A program made the translations under genes and the position numbers. This document shows, one piece after another, positions 1 to 5,457 of a stretch of 5,522 nucleotides of DNA. Each line of letters begins with the position of its first letter. The first letter of the stretch is position 1. Source of the DNA: an uncultured Bacillus sp. (GTDB lineage Bacteria > Bacillota > Bacilli > Bacillales > DSM-1321); the NCBI GenBank assembly GCA_934215995.1, contig CAKQBC010000178.1, positions 1 to 5,522 of the forward strand. Reading direction: 5' to 3'. Under the pieces are notes generated by a model, which searched no databases, had not been told where the DNA came from, and saw only the letters and a program-made list of their open reading frames with translations.

Positions 1-396
1 CTGAATTTCCGCGCTAATACGGATAAAGAAGATGCCTACCGCGATGCGGATTACGTCATCATTGCCACTCCTACCGGCAGCACTGCCTACAACAAATCCA
101 CCCATGGAGCCGTCGTTGATCCCATGCTCCCATGCTATCAAGTGAGCGAGCTTGCTTCATTGAACAACAATACGTACCGTACACTGGGGTCTCCCTTTAT
201 CTTAAGCGGCGACCGCAAGCTCACCTTGAAAGTCGGTGATATAATCAACACAAATCCAATCATAGGGATGGATAACGAAGCATTGGCTGCATCAAACATA
301 AAAGAGATAGAAATAAAGCTGAGCTCCAAAGTCATCAAAACCGTTAAATTAAAAAATAATTCTTTCTGGGAAAAAGTGAAACGAACATTCCTTTAA
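1..396 (+). CDS. nadK2: NAD kinase, C-terminal half (5' end outside window)
   Basis: This frame is open from the first base and encodes 131 residues before TAA at 394-396. ATP-NAD kinases phosphorylate NAD to NADP in the cytoplasm. The fragment carries the family signature TPTGSTAYNKS (residues about 24-34 of the fragment), followed by GAVVDP, a SELASLNNNTYRTLGS stretch, IIGMDNEAL, and the C-terminal end NSFWEKVKRTFL. Bacillus has two NAD kinases of about 266 residues. The NKSTHGAVVDPMLP segment and the FWEKVKRTFL end resemble the NadK2 (PpnKB, YtdI) form as I remember it, and the neighbouring ytcI-like and SASP genes agree. About half the protein lies upstream of the window. One oddity: the residues before TPTGS read RDADYVIIA, where most NAD kinases have Asp-Gly (DGLIVS-like), so the usual Gly is Tyr. 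No intrinsic terminator is visible after the stop. The internal ATG at 124 is not the start. Confidence 0.9.
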   Translation: MNFRANTDKEDAYRDADYVIIATPTGSTAYNKSTHGAVVDPMLPCYQVSELASLNNNTYRTLGSPFILSGDRKLTLKVGDIINTNPIIGMDNEALAASNIKEIEIKLSSKVIKTVKLKNNSFWEKVKRTFL

Positions 397-776
397 TGTA
401 AAAATGCAAAATCATCCCCATATGGCCTTGTTCAAAGATGTGTGCATATTCCCGGAACCCTCTCTGTACATGGCACAAGCAAACATTCGCACGATTTTAA
501 TTTTCTCATTTTTCAACAAATTAGACAAGAATTATCGTCAGCCACAAACAGAAAACGGAGGTGAAAAATGCAGTTGATCATATGAAAACAATCCGTACAA
601 TAACCATACATACAGTGAATGCAATTTACTTTGGTGTAACACGAGCCTAGGGTAATATGAAACCGACTTTTATTGCCGGCTATTTTTGAAATGAATCCAC
701 AGCCATCAGAAAGATCGCTGCTTGAATTCCGGTTGGCATTATTGTATCGACAGGAGTGCAAAAAAAGAGGCCGGTA
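397..776. other. Intergenic gap without a convincing gene
   Basis: This gap of about 380 bases separates the 3' end of nadK2 from the 3' end of rarD, which converge. It holds an isolated strong ribosome binding site at 557-564 and the U-tract side of the rarD terminator at its right edge. I see no clear nadK2 terminator. The + frame through 582 reads a 22-residue ORF and is then interrupted by stops at 648, 687 and 723, which is about what chance gives. An 82-codon minus-strand frame (761-513) opens with TTG, lacks a ribosome binding site and has a Cys-rich composition like no family I recognise. The gap may hold a decayed gene, but the sequence alone does not prove it. Confidence 0.6.
557..585 (+). 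promoter_or_regulatory. Orphan strong Shine-Dalgarno and start opening a 5-codon ORF
   Basis: GGAGGTGA at 557-564 lies three bases before ATG at 568-570. It is one of the two best ribosome binding sites in the window; the other belongs to sspA. The ORF reads MQLII and stops at TGA 583-585. This stop overlaps a second ATG (582-584) that opens a 22-codon ORF ending at 648-650. It could be a leader peptide with a coupled small ORF, the 5' remnant of a decayed gene, or chance. Confidence 0.3.
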
Positions 777-796
777 TCAATGTACCTCGGCCTCTT
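760..796 (-). terminator. Intrinsic terminator of rarD, overlapping its 3' end
   Basis: Read on the minus strand, AAGAGGCCG (796-788) pairs perfectly with CGGCCTCTT (773-765), followed by a run of seven T (766-760). A further three pairs (GTA with TAC) can form after a small bulge. The rarD stop codon (779-777) lies in the loop region, so the 5' arm is the last part of the coding sequence. On the + strand there is no T-run after the hairpin, so it should act mainly on rarD transcription. Confidence 0.9.
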
Positions 797-1709
797 CGTT
801 ATTCGGCTGGAACCCCCGTTTGTTTTTATTGATGGACTTGACATGAGCAAACGAATAGAGGATTAAACCGCTCCATATAAAGGAAAAAGCGATGCCGTGC
901 GCGACAGTGAACTGCTCATGGTACAGGAATACCCCGATCAGCAGAGACAGTGTCGGTGCGATATACTGCAAAAAACCAAGCATGGACAATGGGATATTCC
1001 TTGCTCCCATTGCGAACAGAAGAAGGGGCAAAGCAGTGACAACTCCGCCTCCCGCAAGCAGAAGCATATCCTGTGCACCGCCAGCCGTGCTTCCCTGCGC
1101 ATCGACCAGAAGTGACAAAAAGATTAAGCCTGCCGGTACCATAAGCAGCGTTTCAAGCGTCAGCCCGATTGCTGCCTCAGCATTGATCAAAACTTTCGTG
1201 AGGCCATAAAAGCCGAAGCTTAACGCAAGGCATAGCGATACCCAGGGGAGAGACCCTAAATATACCGTTAGCACAGCGACCCCGATTCCAGCTAAACAGA
1301 CGGATGCCACCTGGATTTTCGTTAATTTTTCCTTCAGGACAACTACACCCAGCAACACGCTCACTAAGGGGTTGATGTAATAACCAAGGCTTGTTTCCAA
1401 TATCCGCCCCTCATTAACGGCCCAGATGAAGATTCCCCAGTTTATTGTAACAAGAACGGAAGCCCCGAATAATGCCAGAAGCTTTTTCTTATTGACCCAA
1501 ATCTCTTTGCAATACTGCAAAAAAACCGGCCACTTGCGGGTAGCCAATAAAACAGCCACCATGAACACACAAGACCATAGAACCCTGTGGATCAGGATCT
1601 CCCATGCATCCACATGATCGATCAGCTTCCAATAAATCGGGACGATGCCCCAGATCAGATAAGACAGGGCACCGAAAACAATTCCTTCCAACTCTTTTTC
1701 TACCTTCAT
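777..1709 (-). CDS. rarD: RarD-type EamA (DMT superfamily) membrane transporter
   Basis: The 310-residue protein is almost wholly hydrophobic segments, consistent with about ten membrane helices from two EamA repeats, and has a short charged C-terminal tail (KSINKNKRGFQPNNEEAEVH). RarD signatures are present: YLIWGIVPIYWK (17-28), EILIHRVLWS (37-46), NWGIFIWAVNEGRILETSLGYYINP (90-114) and NIPLSMLGFLQYIAPTLSLLIGVFLYHEQF (238-267). The family is annotated as chloramphenicol-sensitive protein RarD, a presumed metabolite or drug transporter; the substrate is not established and cannot be read from sequence. The start at 1709 is supported by AAGGGGA at 1720-1714. A TATAAT at 1747-1742 gives it its own likely promoter, and it ends in a strong terminator. 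It is not part of the nadK2-ytcI-sspA order I recall from B. subtilis, so it may be a local insertion. Confidence 0.92.
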   Translation of the reverse strand: MKVEKELEGIVFGALSYLIWGIVPIYWKLIDHVDAWEILIHRVLWSCVFMVAVLLATRKWPVFLQYCKEIWVNKKKLLALFGASVLVTINWGIFIWAVNEGRILETSLGYYINPLVSVLLGVVVLKEKLTKIQVASVCLAGIGVAVLTVYLGSLPWVSLCLALSFGFYGLTKVLINAEAAIGLTLETLLMVPAGLIFLSLLVDAQGSTAGGAQDMLLLAGGGVVTALPLLLFAMGARNIPLSMLGFLQYIAPTLSLLIGVFLYHEQFTVAHGIAFSFIWSGLILYSFAHVKSINKNKRGFQPNNEEAEVH

Positions 1710-1741
1710 CTTTTCCCCTTCTAACCAATGGATTTTATCCC

Positions 1742-1747
1742 ATTATA
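1742..1747 (-). promoter_or_regulatory. Candidate -10 box of the rarD promoter
   Basis: The minus strand reads a perfect TATAAT 32 bases before the rarD start, giving a short leader with the ribosome binding site inside it. No good -35 is present at 16-18 bases (CGCCAT region), so a sigma-A promoter here would be weak or would need an activator. The inverted repeat at 1753-1790 lies over the expected -35 position. Confidence 0.45.
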
Positions 1748-1752
1748 CACAA

Positions 1753-1790
1753 GCGGGGAAATTAATGGCGATTATCCGCTCAGTCCCCGC
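1753..1790. repeat. GC-rich inverted repeat upstream of rarD
   Basis: GCGGGGA (1753-1759) is repeated inverted as TCCCCGC (1784-1790), a perfect seven-base match around a 24-base spacer. It sits between the acyl-CoA synthetase stop and the rarD -10. It could be an operator, a poor terminator for the upstream gene (only TTGT follows it on the minus strand), or chance. A separate ten-base palindrome, GCAGCGCTGC, follows at 1794-1803. Confidence 0.4.
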
Positions 1791-1818
1791 CCGGCAGCGC
1801 TGCTCCGTTTCTATGTTT

Positions 1819-1845
1819 CCCGGCTATGGCATAGTTACTGCCGGG
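1819..1845 (-). terminator. Weak hairpin at the 3' end of the acyl-CoA synthetase gene
   Basis: CCCGGC (1845-1840 on the minus strand) can pair with GCCGGG (1824-1819). The loop contains the stop codon at 1837-1835 and a small CTATG/CATAG palindrome. The stem is GC-rich, but AAACATAG follows instead of a T-run, so intrinsic termination is doubtful and transcription may read on into rarD. Confidence 0.3.
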
Positions 1846-3418
1846 CCGCAGCAAGCTCCTGCTTCCTTAATTCCACTCTGCGGATCTTGCCGGAAGCTGT
1901 TTTCGGCAGTTCCTCCATAAACTCGATGGCACGGGGGTACTTATACGGTGCAGTAAGCTGTTTCACATGCTCCTGCAATTGCGGAACGAGCGCAGGATCA
2001 TTCTTGTCATATCCATCCTTCAGCACAATGAATGCCTTCACTATATTTCCCCTGATTTCATCAGGGCTTGCTACAACAGCGCATTCTCTGACCGCTTTAT
2101 GCTTCACAAGCGCATCTTCCACTTCAAAGGGCCCGATCGTATAGCCTGAACTGATGATGATATCATCCGCTCTTCCCTCAAACCAGAAGTAGCCTTCTTC
2201 ATCTTTTTTCGCTCTATCACCCGTAATATAATAATCTCCCCTGAATTGCATGGCCGTTCTTTCAGGATCATTCAGATATTCCTTAAATAAAGCAGGTGTA
2301 TCCCTATGCACAGCAATATCACCGACTTCACCAACCCCGCAAATATCTCCTTCTTCATTAACAATTTCCACAATGTTCCCGGGCGTCGGTTTGCCCATTG
2401 ACCCAGGCTTGACCGCCATTCCCTTTGTGACGCCCAAAAGCAGTGTATTTTCCGTTTGGCCGTACCCATCGCGCACTGTGACATTGAAGTGTTTGCCAAA
2501 CGTTTCGATCACTTCCTGGTTGAGGGGCTCACCTGCAGATACAGCACTGTGCAGATTCTCCAGCTTGTACCGTTCAAGACTGTCCACCTTCGCCATCAGC
2601 CTGTACTCGGTCGGCGTGCAGCATAGTACATTGATGCCGTTCTCATCCATAAGCGATAAGTATTTTTCCGGCTCAAACCTGCCGTTGTATACAAACCCCG
2701 TTGAACCTGTCCCCAAAACGGATAAAAACGGGCTCCAGATCCATTTTTGCCAACCAGGTGCAGCAGTTGCCCAAACCACGTCGCCTTCTGTAATCCCAAG
2801 CCAATTCTCTGCAGCTGTATGTAGATGTGCATATGCCCATCCGTGTGTATGGACTACCCCTTTTGGATTTCCTGTCGTTCCGGATGTATAAGCCAAAAAA
2901 GCCATATCATCTCTTGAAGTATCAGCCGCTTCAAGCTCCTCGCTCATCGAATCCATCTGTCCGTCCAGGTCGCTCCAGCCATCAACGCGCCCGCCGACAC
3001 TGAACAATTTCAGCCTTTCTGCTTCAGGAATTCCTTGGAATTCCTCTGTAAAGGCGCTATGGCATACGACAGCCGTTACGTTCCCGTGGCTGATTCTGTA
3101 TTGCAGGTCCTTCGCTTTAAGCATTTCGGAGCTCGGAATGACGACAGCCCCGATCTTCAAGGCTGCTATATATACTTGGTAGGCTTCAATCAGCCTCGGT
3201 ATGATGACCAGGACTGTATCCCCTTTCTTCAGCCCCGCCTCCCTAAACAAATTGCCCAATTTGTTTACATTTTTCATTAACTGGAGATACGTGATTTCCT
3301 TTTTATCCCCATCCTCATTTTGCCATTTGAGTGCAAGTTTCTCCGGGTTTGACGTATGTTTTTCAATTTCACTCGTTAAATTGTACTGTTCAGGTGCTAT
3401 TAAAGATTGTCTGTTCAT
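1835..3418 (-). CDS. ytcI: Acyl-CoA synthetase (AMP-forming), YtcI-like
   Basis: This 527-residue ANL-superfamily ligase activates a carboxylic acid to acyl-AMP and then to acyl-CoA in the cytoplasm. All core motifs are present: the phosphate loop YTSGTTGNPKG (177-187), the GYGQTE motif (318-323), YITGD (397-401), the hinge GRADD (415-419) that leads into IIISSGYTIGPFEVE, and the C-terminal PKTASGK with catalytic Lys511. Length is normal and the gene is intact. The segment TAAPGWQKWIWSPF (218-231) lines the acyl side in related medium-chain enzymes, which favours a fatty or aliphatic acid over acetate; this is inference. Thr427 stands where many relatives have Arg (GYRIGP); I believe this is usual in the YtcI group but cannot check. 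GGAGGGG (3430-3424) supports the start. Its promoter region shares a 20-base element with that of the aldehyde dehydrogenase, whose product could be its substrate. In B. subtilis ytcI lies beside sspA and ytdI, as here. Confidence 0.92.
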   Translation of the reverse strand: MNRQSLIAPEQYNLTSEIEKHTSNPEKLALKWQNEDGDKKEITYLQLMKNVNKLGNLFREAGLKKGDTVLVIIPRLIEAYQVYIAALKIGAVVIPSSEMLKAKDLQYRISHGNVTAVVCHSAFTEEFQGIPEAERLKLFSVGGRVDGWSDLDGQMDSMSEELEAADTSRDDMAFLAYTSGTTGNPKGVVHTHGWAYAHLHTAAENWLGITEGDVVWATAAPGWQKWIWSPFLSVLGTGSTGFVYNGRFEPEKYLSLMDENGINVLCCTPTEYRLMAKVDSLERYKLENLHSAVSAGEPLNQEVIETFGKHFNVTVRDGYGQTENTLLLGVTKGMAVKPGSMGKPTPGNIVEIVNEEGDICGVGEVGDIAVHRDTPALFKEYLNDPERTAMQFRGDYYITGDRAKKDEEGYFWFEGRADDIIISSGYTIGPFEVEDALVKHKAVRECAVVASPDEIRGNIVKAFIVLKDGYDKNDPALVPQLQEHVKQLTAPYKYPRAIEFMEELPKTASGKIRRVELRKQELAAARQ

Positions 3419-3440
3419 TTAGTCCCCTCCCCGATTTCGT

Positions 3441-3469
3441 ATTCTATCCCAATTTATAGAAATTTTCAC
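3441..3469 (-). promoter_or_regulatory. Candidate sigma-A promoter of the acyl-CoA synthetase gene
   Basis: On the minus strand, GTGAAA (3469-3464, 4/6 to TTGACA) lies exactly 17 bases before TAGAAT (3446-3441, 5/6 to TATAAT). Transcription would begin near 3434, leaving a leader of about 16 bases that includes the ribosome binding site. The -35 is poor, but the same hexamer and spacing recur before the aldehyde dehydrogenase, which raises confidence. Confidence 0.5.
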
Positions 3470-3482
3470 AAAAATTCAATTA
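3463..3482 (-). repeat. Shared upstream element, copy 1
   Basis: The minus strand reads TAATTGAATTTTTGTGAAAA. The same sequence, one T shorter, occurs at 5147-5165 before the aldehyde dehydrogenase. In both places it overlaps the candidate -35 and extends upstream of it, so it may be an operator or activator site common to the two genes. Confidence 0.6.
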
Positions 3483-3577
3483 TTTTCCGAATAGGATGGA
3501 AGTTTATTAAGTGCCTGCTTTGGTATGTAAAATTCATTTCTTTTAACACTGTTCTTCCCCCGCTTCTGATGCTTTTG

Positions 3578-3600
3578 CCTGCTCCGATAGCCGAAGCAGG
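3578..3600 (-). terminator. Imperfect hairpin between aldehyde dehydrogenase and acyl-CoA synthetase genes
   Basis: CCTGCT (3600-3595, minus strand) pairs with AGCAGG (3583-3578), with two more possible pairs after a mismatch. It lies about 50 bases after the aldehyde dehydrogenase stop. No T-run follows on the minus strand (CAAAAGC), so as a terminator it is weak. I found no better candidate in the 229-base gap. Confidence 0.3.
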
Positions 3601-3647
3601 GGCTTTACAGATGGGCTTTCTTACGCTATCCCGGTTTGCGGATTCGT

Positions 3648-4976
3648 TTATTCACTTAACACTGAATAAACGCTCCTTGCATGTGACAACGTCCTAAAGC
3701 CATGGATTCCATGAAAGCTGCCTAAACCAGAGTTATTGACGCCCCCGAACGGCAGATGATGATTTGTATTATGCAATAGGATTCCGTTGATCGTCACTCC
3801 CCCGGACGTGGTGGAATCCAGCACCTTTTGCTGGAAGGCTTCATCACTGCTGAAAATATATAAAGCAAGCGGTTTAGGACGGGCTTTGATATAATCAGCC
3901 ACTTCTTCGAATTCGGAATATGGAATCAGGAATGTCAACGGGCCAAAAATCTCATCCTCCGCTATTTGCATCTTTTCAGTGACTTTCCCCAGCAATGTCG
4001 GTTCAATCAATCGATGATCCGAGTCGAAACATCCGCCCGATAATACAACAGCGCCTTTATCAATGGCATCTTGATATAAATTTTCCAGTCGTTCGTAATG
4101 CCTTCCGTTTACAATGGAAGTGCGGTTTGTATTGCGAATTGCGCCGTTTGCATCATACAGCATGGCTTGGGTCATAGCTTTATACATTGAAACGAAAGCC
4201 TCCTGATCTTCCTGATGCACAAAAATATAATCAGGGGCTATACAAATTTGCCCTCCCATCATAACCTTTCCAAAAACCAATTGCTGTGCCGCCTGCTGCA
4301 GATCTGCACCTTTATCAACGATTACCGGCGACTTGCCCCCAAGCTCCAATGTCACACTGGACAAATGCTTTGAAGCGCCCTCCATGATAATTTTTCCTAT
4401 CCGGGGGCTTCCGGTATAAAAGAAATGGTCAAATGGCAATTTCAATAATTCGGTTGCCACCTTTTCATCGCCCAGCACAACAGCCACTTCATTTTTACTG
4501 AAAACCCGTTCGATGATATCCTTTATGATTTCTCCGTAATGGGCTGTTATTTCGGATGGTTTCAGAATAACGCTATTCCCTGCAGCAATGGCGTCTATTA
4601 TAGGGTGTATGCTTGTGGACAACGGAGAATTCCAAGTTCCGATGACACAAACGATGCCTTTCGGTTCATAAATGATCTTGGACTTTGACCCCGGCGGGCC
4701 CGGTACTTCCTCAGGCTCCATCCAGCCTGCCAGGTTCACCATCGTATGATCGATTGCATACAAGACTGACAACACCTGATTTTGTTCCTCTTCTTCCGGA
4801 CGTACATAATCAAGATTTGCCGCCTTATAAATGGCTGTCGTATTATCCTCGAGTTCCCGGCGCAATGCAGCTAATTTTTCAATGCGCTGTTCAGCTGTCG
4901 TTCGCCTTACGTTTGAATGATTCGCCACCTGCAGCTTAAAAAGTTCTTCCAATTCATTCAAGGCCGTTTGGACCAT
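3648..4976 (-). CDS. Aldehyde dehydrogenase, class 3 type (fatty/aryl aldehyde)
   Basis: This cytoplasmic NAD(P)-dependent enzyme oxidises an aldehyde to a carboxylate. Numbering from the upstream ATG at 4997 (449 residues), it shows the cofactor-site TWNSP (121-125, Asn123), LKPSE (145-149), FYTGSPRIGK (193-202), the general base Glu218 in LELGGKSP, the nucleophile Cys252 in GQICIAPDY, EIFGP (349-353) and LPFGGVNNSGLGSFHG (415-430). Overall it resembles bacterial YwdH/ALDH3 proteins of about 450-460 residues. There is no hydrophobic C-terminal tail, so it should be soluble. I prefer the start at 4976 (442 residues): AAAAGGGGTG at 4991-4982 is well placed for it, while the ATG at 4997 has only GAAGGG about 11 bases away. 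Met-Gly-Gly-Gln precedes the catalytic residues where class 3 enzymes usually have Asn-Ala-Gly-Gln. It has its own promoter with a CcpA-type site and shares an upstream element with the acyl-CoA synthetase gene. The natural substrate is unknown. Confidence 0.93.
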   Translation of the reverse strand: MVQTALNELEELFKLQVANHSNVRRTTAEQRIEKLAALRRELEDNTTAIYKAANLDYVRPEEEEQNQVLSVLYAIDHTMVNLAGWMEPEEVPGPPGSKSKIIYEPKGIVCVIGTWNSPLSTSIHPIIDAIAAGNSVILKPSEITAHYGEIIKDIIERVFSKNEVAVVLGDEKVATELLKLPFDHFFYTGSPRIGKIIMEGASKHLSSVTLELGGKSPVIVDKGADLQQAAQQLVFGKVMMGGQICIAPDYIFVHQEDQEAFVSMYKAMTQAMLYDANGAIRNTNRTSIVNGRHYERLENLYQDAIDKGAVVLSGGCFDSDHRLIEPTLLGKVTEKMQIAEDEIFGPLTFLIPYSEFEEVADYIKARPKPLALYIFSSDEAFQQKVLDSTTSGGVTINGILLHNTNHHLPFGGVNNSGLGSFHGIHGFRTLSHARSVYSVLSE

Positions 4977-5124
4977 ATAAACACCCCTTTTACCCATTAG
5001 AATATTTACCCTTCACCCCTATTCCACAACTGAAGGTGCAGTTTCCTTCTGTCACATCGCCGAATTCATTCAGCATATAAGGCACATCTTATTACAATGG
5101 ATTACAACGCACCCCCTTTTCCAT
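4977..5124 (-). other. Long 5' leader of the aldehyde dehydrogenase gene
   Basis: If transcription starts near 5118, the mRNA has a leader of about 140 bases before the preferred start. It contains two overlapping, mutually exclusive five-base-pair hairpins: GAAGG with CCTTC and AACTG with CAGTT, within 5032-5049 and just beyond. It also contains a 28-codon ORF (5076-4990, MLNEFGDVTEG... to ...GKYSNG) without a clear ribosome binding site. The stems are too short to call a riboswitch or attenuator. Confidence 0.3.
4982..4991 (-). promoter_or_regulatory. Ribosome binding site deciding the aldehyde dehydrogenase start
   Basis: AAAAGGGGTG ends five bases before ATG 4976-4974, good spacing for Bacillus. 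It overlaps the TAA (4992-4990) of a 28-codon upstream ORF and lies inside the coding sequence implied by the alternative ATG at 4997. Confidence 0.55.
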
Positions 5125-5153
5125 ATTTTAACTCAAAACGTAACCGTTTTCAC
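5125..5153 (-). promoter_or_regulatory. Candidate sigma-A promoter of the aldehyde dehydrogenase gene
   Basis: GTGAAA (5153-5148) is followed after exactly 17 bases by TAAAAT (5130-5125, 5/6 to TATAAT). Hexamer and spacing are the same as before the acyl-CoA synthetase gene. It lies just downstream of the sspA terminator, so this gene starts its own transcription unit. Confidence 0.55.
5139..5152 (-). promoter_or_regulatory. Candidate catabolite-responsive element (cre)
   Basis: The minus strand reads TGAAAACGGTTACG, which fits the Bacillus cre consensus TGWNANCGNTNWCA at 13 of 14 positions; only the last A is G. Read on the other strand it also fits at 13 of 14. It overlaps the -35 and the spacer of the promoter, a position where CcpA bound with HPr-Ser-P would block transcription, so repression by glucose is predicted. 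Confidence 0.6.
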
Positions 5154-5165
5154 AAAATTCAATTA
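5147..5165 (-). repeat. Shared upstream element, copy 2
   Basis: The minus strand reads TAATTGAATTTTGTGAAAA, identical to the element at 3463-3482 except for one missing T in the central T-run. It overlaps the -35 hexamer and the left end of the cre-like site. Confidence 0.6.
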
Positions 5166-5177
5166 ACAACATATGAC

Positions 5178-5209
5178 AAAAAGAGAGCGAATCCTAAGAT
5201 CCGCTCTCT
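5178..5209 (-). terminator. Intrinsic terminator of sspA
   Basis: On the minus strand AGAGAGCGGATC (5209-5198) pairs with GATTCGCTCTCT (5193-5182) over 12 positions including one G-U pair, around a TTAG loop. A T-run follows (5182-5178). It lies 17 bases after the stop codon and separates sspA from the aldehyde dehydrogenase unit. Confidence 0.92.
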
Positions 5210-5226
5210 GTAGCCATATTATTTAA

Positions 5227-5433
5227 TTATTGTTGAAATCTTCCGCCTAGTTGTTGTTCAGCCATTTGTACAAGACGTTTTGTGATTTCTCCACCTACAG
5301 AACCGTTAGCGCGAGCTGTTGCATCTGGTCCAAGTTGTACGCCGAATTCAGAAGCGATTTCATACTTCATTGAGTCAAGTGCGCTTTGTACCCCAGGTAC
5401 TAGCAATTGATTTGAGCTGTTGTTGTTTGCCAT
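5227..5433 (-). CDS. sspA: Alpha/beta-type small acid-soluble spore protein
   Basis: This 68-residue protein belongs to the SASP family that coats spore DNA in the forespore, shifts it to an A-like form and protects it from UV and chemical damage. It is degraded at germination by the protease GPR. The GPR recognition segment YEIASEFGV (24-32) is present, with cleavage expected between Glu25 and Ile26. The second conserved block, [18 protein letters not shown] (47-64), forms the other DNA-binding helix. Length and the Asn/Gln-rich N-terminus are typical. AAGGAGGTGA (5450-5441) gives a near-perfect ribosome binding site before ATG 5433, and the gene has its own terminator. Paralogous SASPs are hard to tell apart, so the name sspA rests on its place beside ytcI- and nadK2-like genes. 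Confidence 0.95.
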   Translation of the reverse strand: MANNNSSNQLLVPGVQSALDSMKYEIASEFGVQLGPDATARANGSVGGEITKRLVQMAEQQLGGRFQQ

Positions 5434-5457
5434 GTGTTTTTCACCTCCTTGTGAGTA

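Noticed and set aside
124..396. A separate 90-residue gene starting at ATG 124
   Set aside because: The same frame is open to the window edge and carries the NAD kinase TPTGSTAY signature upstream of that ATG.
513..761. 82-codon Cys-rich ORF on the minus strand
   Set aside because: It opens with TTG inside the T-run side of the rarD terminator, has no ribosome binding site, and its residue make-up resembles no family I know.
2250..2891. 213-codon ORF on the + strand
   Set aside because: It lies wholly antisense to the acyl-CoA synthetase, whose protein is intact and full of family motifs; no ribosome binding site or recognisable domain.
3407..3697. 96-codon + strand ORF across the gap between the synthetase and dehydrogenase genes
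   Set aside because: It overlaps the ends of both real genes and their promoter region, and the translation has no recognisable features.
5062..5072. TGAATGAATTC on the minus strand as a FadR (B. subtilis type) site
   Set aside because: Only the left half fits TGAATGAATANTCATTCA as I recall it; the right half (GGCG) does not, so a half site of this size may be chance.
5125..5155. Sigma-B promoter before the aldehyde dehydrogenase
   Set aside because: The best fit, GTTTTG then GGAAAA after 11 bases, is poor in both boxes and in spacing.
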